Part shown: one piece after another, positions 29,357-32,190 of the stretch
Position numbering within the stretch: position 1 is the stretch's first letter
How the letters are laid out: every line of letters starts with the position of its first letter
From: an uncultured Frankineae bacterium
GTDB taxonomy: Bacteria > Actinomycetota > Actinomycetes > Mycobacteriales > SCTD01
Assembly (NCBI GenBank): GCA_902805775.1
Contig: CADCUB010000106.1
Location: 1-32,190 of the forward strand
Length of the DNA stretch: 32,190 nt
Direction: 5' to 3'
Position numbers and translations under genes: made by a program
Notes under the pieces: model-generated
What the model saw: the letters and a program-made list of their open reading frames with translations, nothing else
What the model was told of the DNA's origin: nothing
Database searches by the model: none

Positions 29357-29779
29357 CCGTCCGTCGAGGGGCAGGAGCGTTACACGTGGGCCGGTCCGTT
29401 CCTGCGCAACGCCTGTGGGGCCGCCCGCACCAGGTGAGGACGACGGGAGGTCAGCGGTGCTCACGAGCGACGTGCCGCAGGGCCTCGGTGGCCGACGGCC
29501 GGTCCTGTCCCGCCGGCTCGCCGGGCCATGACGTCGTCCCGGTCGAGCCCGAACACCTGACCCGGGGGAGCGACGATCTCAGCGGTCGGAGCGCTTCTGC
29601 GGGACCAGCGGGACCCCGCCGTCGCGGCCGTACCCCGGCTCTCCGCGGCACGGGCGCCCACGGCGGCGTAACGGCGGGGCGCGCCGGTGACACGGTGGAG
29701 CCGTACGGACTGCGGGTGCGCACGTGCCCGCCGGACACGCGCGGCCCAGCCGGCCGCGGGACACAGAAGGCGGTGCGAC
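29357..29779. promoter_or_regulatory. Divergent intergenic region with GTAACG motifs
   Basis: A 423-base region between GH15 (-) and the lipoprotein gene (+). It contains a GTAACG in the orientation of each gene: 29376-29381 read on minus, 25 bases before the GH15 start, and 29668-29673 on plus. These are promoter candidates only. A short minus-strand frame ending at 29579 (GYGRDGGVPLVPQKRSDR) has coding-like third positions, but no start or family. I see no other gene in it. Confidence 0.3.
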
Positions 29780-30760
29780 ATGCGCCCATCCCTGACCACC
29801 CTGCGACTGCTGGCCGGTGCCACCGGCCTGGCGTTCGCGCTCACCGCCTGCGGCAGCAGCGACGACGGCGGGGACGCCTTCTCCGCGGGCGAGGGCGGCG
29901 GCGGCGGTGACGCGGCCACCAGCGAGCCGATCACGGTCGGTGGCGCGACGTTCACCGAGTCGGCGCTCATGATCGAGATGTACCGGGCGGTGCTGGAGGA
30001 CGGCGGCTACACCGTGGAGGTGAAGCCGGTCGAGAACCGCGAGCTGTACGCCCCCGAGCTCGAGCGCGGCAGCATCGACGTCGTGCCGGAGTACGCGGCG
30101 ACGTTCACCGAGTACCTCAACCTCGCGAAGAACGGCCCGGACGCCGAGCCGGTCGCGACCGGCGACGTCGACGAGACGGTCCAGGCGCTGCGCCCGCTCG
30201 CCGAGGAGCAGGGCCTCGCGGTCCTGGAACCGGCCGACGCCGCCAACCAGAACGCCTTCTTCGTCACCGAGGAGTTCGCCACCGCCAACGACCTGACGAC
30301 GCTGTCCGACCTCGGTGCGCTCGGCCAGCCGATCGTGCTCGCCGGCACGCAGGAGTGCCCGGAGCGCCCGAAGTGCGAGCTGGGGCTGGAGCAGGTCTAC
30401 GGGCTCGAGGTCACCGAGGACCTGCCGCTGGGGTTCGGCAGCGTGCAGAACAAGCAGGCCGTCGTCGAGGGCGACGCCCAGCTCGGCCTGTCCGGCACCA
30501 CCGACGGCACCCTCGACGCCCTGGGCCTGGTCGTGCTCGAGGACGACAAGCAGCTGCAGAACGCCGACAACCTCGTCCCGGTCGTCAACGCCGAGGGCCC
30601 AGCCGGCACGGACGAGGTCGCCGACCTGCTCGACGGCCTGTCCGAGACCCTCACCACCGCAGACCTCGCCGAGCTCAACCGCCGGGTCGACCAGGACCGC
30701 GAGCAGGCCGCCGCCGTCGCCGAGGACTACCTCACCGAACAGGGCCTGATCGGCGGCTGA
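29780..30760 (+). CDS. Osmoprotectant/glycine-betaine-type ABC substrate-binding lipoprotein
   Basis: A 326-aa extracytoplasmic binding protein of the OpuAC/ProX type (QAT family). The lipoprotein signal ends in the lipobox LTAC, with the lipidated Cys at residue 24 after TLRLLAGATGLAFA, then a Gly/Asp/Ser linker. The fold is marked by ITVGGATFTESALMIEMYRAVLEDGGYTVEVKPVENRELYAPELERGSIDVVPEYAATFTEYLN, VLEPADAANQNAFFV and LGLVVLEDDKQLQNADNLVPVV, typical of choline/betaine-binding proteins. ATG 29780 has AGAAGG upstream. No ATPase or permease gene lies within this window, so it must work with an importer encoded elsewhere. Confidence 0.88.
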   Translation: MRPSLTTLRLLAGATGLAFALTACGSSDDGGDAFSAGEGGGGGDAATSEPITVGGATFTESALMIEMYRAVLEDGGYTVEVKPVENRELYAPELERGSIDVVPEYAATFTEYLNLAKNGPDAEPVATGDVDETVQALRPLAEEQGLAVLEPADAANQNAFFVTEEFATANDLTTLSDLGALGQPIVLAGTQECPERPKCELGLEQVYGLEVTEDLPLGFGSVQNKQAVVEGDAQLGLSGTTDGTLDALGLVVLEDDKQLQNADNLVPVVNAEGPAGTDEVADLLDGLSETLTTADLAELNRRVDQDREQAAAVAEDYLTEQGLIGG

Positions 30761-30886
30761 CGTTCGGTCAGGACCCTGCGCGCCGTCGGCGGTGTTCGCC
30801 GGGTGTTCGACGTGGTCGGGGATCGTCTCCATGACCGGCAGGGCAGGGATCGCCTGTGCGAGGCCGTGCCGGAAGTGCGGCTGGGC

Positions 30887-30892
30887 GGGTAG
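30887..30892 (+). promoter_or_regulatory. Possible stress-sigma -10 box GGGTAG
   Basis: GGCGGGTAGGGC lies about 30 bases before the proposed ATG 30921. GGGTA-type -10 boxes are typical of SigB/SigF-class stress sigma factors in actinobacteria. No good GTTT-type -35 is seen, so support is weak. Confidence 0.25.
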
Positions 30893-30920
30893 GGCGGCGG
30901 CCGCTGGCAGCGACGAGGTG

Positions 30921-31544
30921 ATGACCGACGTTCCTGCGCACGGCTTCGCGGGGCTGCGGGCGCGAGGAGCGCCGCGTCGACGGGCGCGCACGTCCGCGGG
31001 GTGCGACCGTCGCCAGGTGACACCTCCGTCCCGACGCTCCGCCGGCTCCGGTGGCAGCACCTCGCCCGGTGCCGTACGGCGACGAGGTCTGGTGCTGGTC
31101 GTCGGCGGCGTCGTCCTGCTGCTGCTGGTGCGCCCGGTCGGACCGCTCGCCGAGTCCTGGATCCCGCTGCTCGTCGGCCTCGCCTTCATCGGTGCCGCCG
31201 CGTCGACCGGACCGCGCAGCCCGCTGTGGGGACCCGGACTCGTGGTCACCGCCTACGGGACGGCGGAGGTGGTGGACCTGTACACGCACGTGTCCGGCGC
31301 GGGCGCCTGGACCGTCGTGGCGATCGGCGTCGGCGGCCTGCTGGCCGCCCACCTCGGCGCCCGGGGGTGGGCCATGAGCGCCGCCAGCGTCGCCTCGCCG
31401 GTCGTCTTCATCGGGATCGGGCAGTGGATCGCCGGGAACGCGCCTGACGGGACCATCACCTGGGCCAGCGCCGGTGTCACGGTGCTCTACGGCGTCGTCG
31501 AGCCGGCCACGTCGCGCCGGGACGGGTCCGTCGGCCCGTCCTGA
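30921..31544 (+). CDS. Small multi-pass membrane protein
   Basis: A 207-aa protein. The first ~60 residues are Arg/Ala-rich and cytoplasmic-looking. Four to five hydrophobic helices follow (GLVLVVGGVVLLLLV; WIPLLVGLAFIGAAA; GPGLVVTAYGTAEVVDLYT; WTVVAIGVGGLLAAHLG; PVVFIGIGQWIAG), then a short Ser/Arg tail. No family motif recognised. I set the start at ATG 30921, which has GACGAGG just before it. The ORF-track start at 30792 adds a Cys/Arg-rich piece that does not look coding. GTG 31017 is a third option nearer the first helix. It is convergent with the methyltransferase, 11 bases apart, so the two terminate into each other. Confidence 0.65.
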   Translation: MTDVPAHGFAGLRARGAPRRRARTSAGCDRRQVTPPSRRSAGSGGSTSPGAVRRRGLVLVVGGVVLLLLVRPVGPLAESWIPLLVGLAFIGAAASTGPRSPLWGPGLVVTAYGTAEVVDLYTHVSGAGAWTVVAIGVGGLLAAHLGARGWAMSAASVASPVVFIGIGQWIAGNAPDGTITWASAGVTVLYGVVEPATSRRDGSVGPS

Positions 31545-31555
31545 GGCCCGGCCGC

Positions 31556-32190
31556 TCAGCCCTGGGCGACCAGCCGCCGCACCGGGACGGTGGTGCGCTG
31601 GCCCGCCCAGCCGTGCACCACCCTGCGGGCGGCCGTGATGCGGCCGGGCGGCACGTCCGGGAGGTACAGCCCGTCGAGCAGCCGGTCGGCGGCGTCCCGC
31701 GACGCGACGTCCAGGCTGAAGCCGCGCGACTCGTCCGAGCGCAGGACCAACCCGGCCCTGGCGAACTCGGCGCCCGGCGAGCCAAGGGCGTCGTCGTTCG
31801 GGTAGGACAGGCCTCTCGAGCGCAGGGCCAGGAGCACCTGGGCCCAGCGCAGCGCGTCGCGGACCGGCATCGGCCGGCTCGCCGGGACGGTCGCGGCGAA
31901 GGTGCCGCCCGGCCGCAGGACACGTCGCACCTCCGCCAGTGCCGGCTCGAGCGGCAGCAGCTGCAGCGCCATCGAGCACACGACCACGTCGACGGCCGCG
32001 TCGGCGACGGGCAGGCGGGCGGCGTCGGCCCGCGCGACGCGCAGGCCACGTCCCGCGCCGAGCCGGAGCTCGGCGTGGGACAGGTCCAGGCCGAGGTAGG
32101 ACGTCGCGCGCAGCAGCTCCCCCGTCGGGGCGCTGCCGCACGCCAGGTCGAGCACCCGTGCGCCGGGCGGGACGAGCTCGGCGAGCCAGC
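31556..32190 (-). CDS. Class I SAM-dependent methyltransferase (5' end outside window)
   Basis: A partial protein of about 211 residues. Reading from the window edge gives WLAELVPPGARVLDLACGSAPTGELL, which is motif I with the SAM-binding DLACGS. Then YLGLDLSHAEL, ARADAARLPVADAAVDVVVCSMALQLL (motifs II-IV), and LAEVRRVLRPGGTFAATVP. This is the Methyltransf_11 type, like UbiE or other small-molecule methylases. The track start at 32155 is internal: sense coding continues to base 32190, so the gene starts beyond the window. The C-terminal half (FSLDVASRDAADRLLDGLYLPDVPPG) is a substrate lid. Substrate unknown. Confidence 0.87.
   Translation of the reverse strand, partial: WLAELVPPGARVLDLACGSAPTGELLRATSYLGLDLSHAELRLGAGRGLRVARADAARLPVADAAVDVVVCSMALQLLPLEPALAEVRRVLRPGGTFAATVPASRPMPVRDALRWAQVLLALRSRGLSYPNDDALGSPGAEFARAGLVLRSDESRGFSLDVASRDAADRLLDGLYLPDVPPGRITAARRVVHGWAGQRTTVPVRRLVAQG

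Noticed and set aside
29357-29464. Longer GH15 with GTG start at 29464
   Set aside because: The extra 36 residues are Pro/Gly/Thr-rich, precede the conserved IADHAFLSDC start by too far, and lack a ribosome site.
29579-31249. 556-aa minus-strand ORF opposite the lipoprotein
   Set aside because: Shadow frame; the lipoprotein on the plus strand has a clear lipobox and family motifs.

Overview
The window is a very GC-rich chromosomal segment from an actinomycete (Actinomycetota). The signs are third codon positions almost always G or C, many GTG starts, four-base ATGA/GTGA gene overlaps, coenzyme F420 enzymes (an NpdG-type reductase and an FDOR-type protein), and an Rv2231c-type CobC. I cannot place it to family. 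Nothing marks it as a mobile island: I see no transposase, integrase, tRNA, rRNA or CRISPR array. It reads as ordinary core and accessory chromosome with several compact operons and some unusual small features.

Layout, 1-5.0 kb (+ strand, cobalt/B12 and F420): the C-terminal His-rich tail of a truncated protein, then cobC, a hairpin terminator, a hemerythrin-like protein, a repeat-rich convergent gap, and a small S4 RNA-binding protein (-). Next comes a cobalamin riboswitch leading into a NiCoT/RcnA-type Ni/Co transporter, an NADPH:F420 reductase and a BtuF-like receptor. Layout, 5.0-8.8 kb: panB (-) diverges from a tetR-DHA2 efflux pump pair (+), followed by an F420/FMN-type PPOX protein. 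A long perfect inverted repeat then separates it from convergent genes.

8.9-17.2 kb: nadE and an aldo/keto reductase (-), then a two-domain SRPBCC protein and a zinc alcohol dehydrogenase (+). The dehydrogenase overlaps tail to tail with a GAF-GGDEF-EAL c-di-GMP protein (-). A secreted beta-propeller protein (-) follows. 17.3-24.7 kb: an alpha/beta hydrolase (+), then a ROK kinase preceded by a coupled 79-aa protein (-). A divergent operator region leads to a redox-looking operon (+): CPA2 antiporter, CX4C flavoprotein disulfide reductase, 1-Cys redoxin and an unknown protein, the last three joined by GTGA overlaps. After it come a small apparently frameshifted gene and a 27-aa Arg-rich leader peptide overlapping an EamA/DMT exporter.

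24.8-32.2 kb: a minus-strand operon of a cytoplasmic molybdenum sulfite-oxidase-like protein, a FAD/NAD reductase and a DUF6510 zinc ribbon; a two-TM protein; a GH15 glucoamylase/trehalase-type enzyme; an osmoprotectant-binding lipoprotein without its ABC partners (+); a membrane protein (+); and a methyltransferase cut by the window end (-).

The most interesting points are the B12 riboswitch on the Ni/Co transporter, the disulfide-reductase/redoxin/antiporter operon, the ROK protein that has lost its zinc motif together with its coupled 79-aa partner, the possible +1 frameshift small gene at 23.3 kb, the leader peptide at 23.6 kb, and the 21-bp perfect inverted repeat at 8.8 kb. All functional assignments rest on motif recognition by eye; no database search was run.
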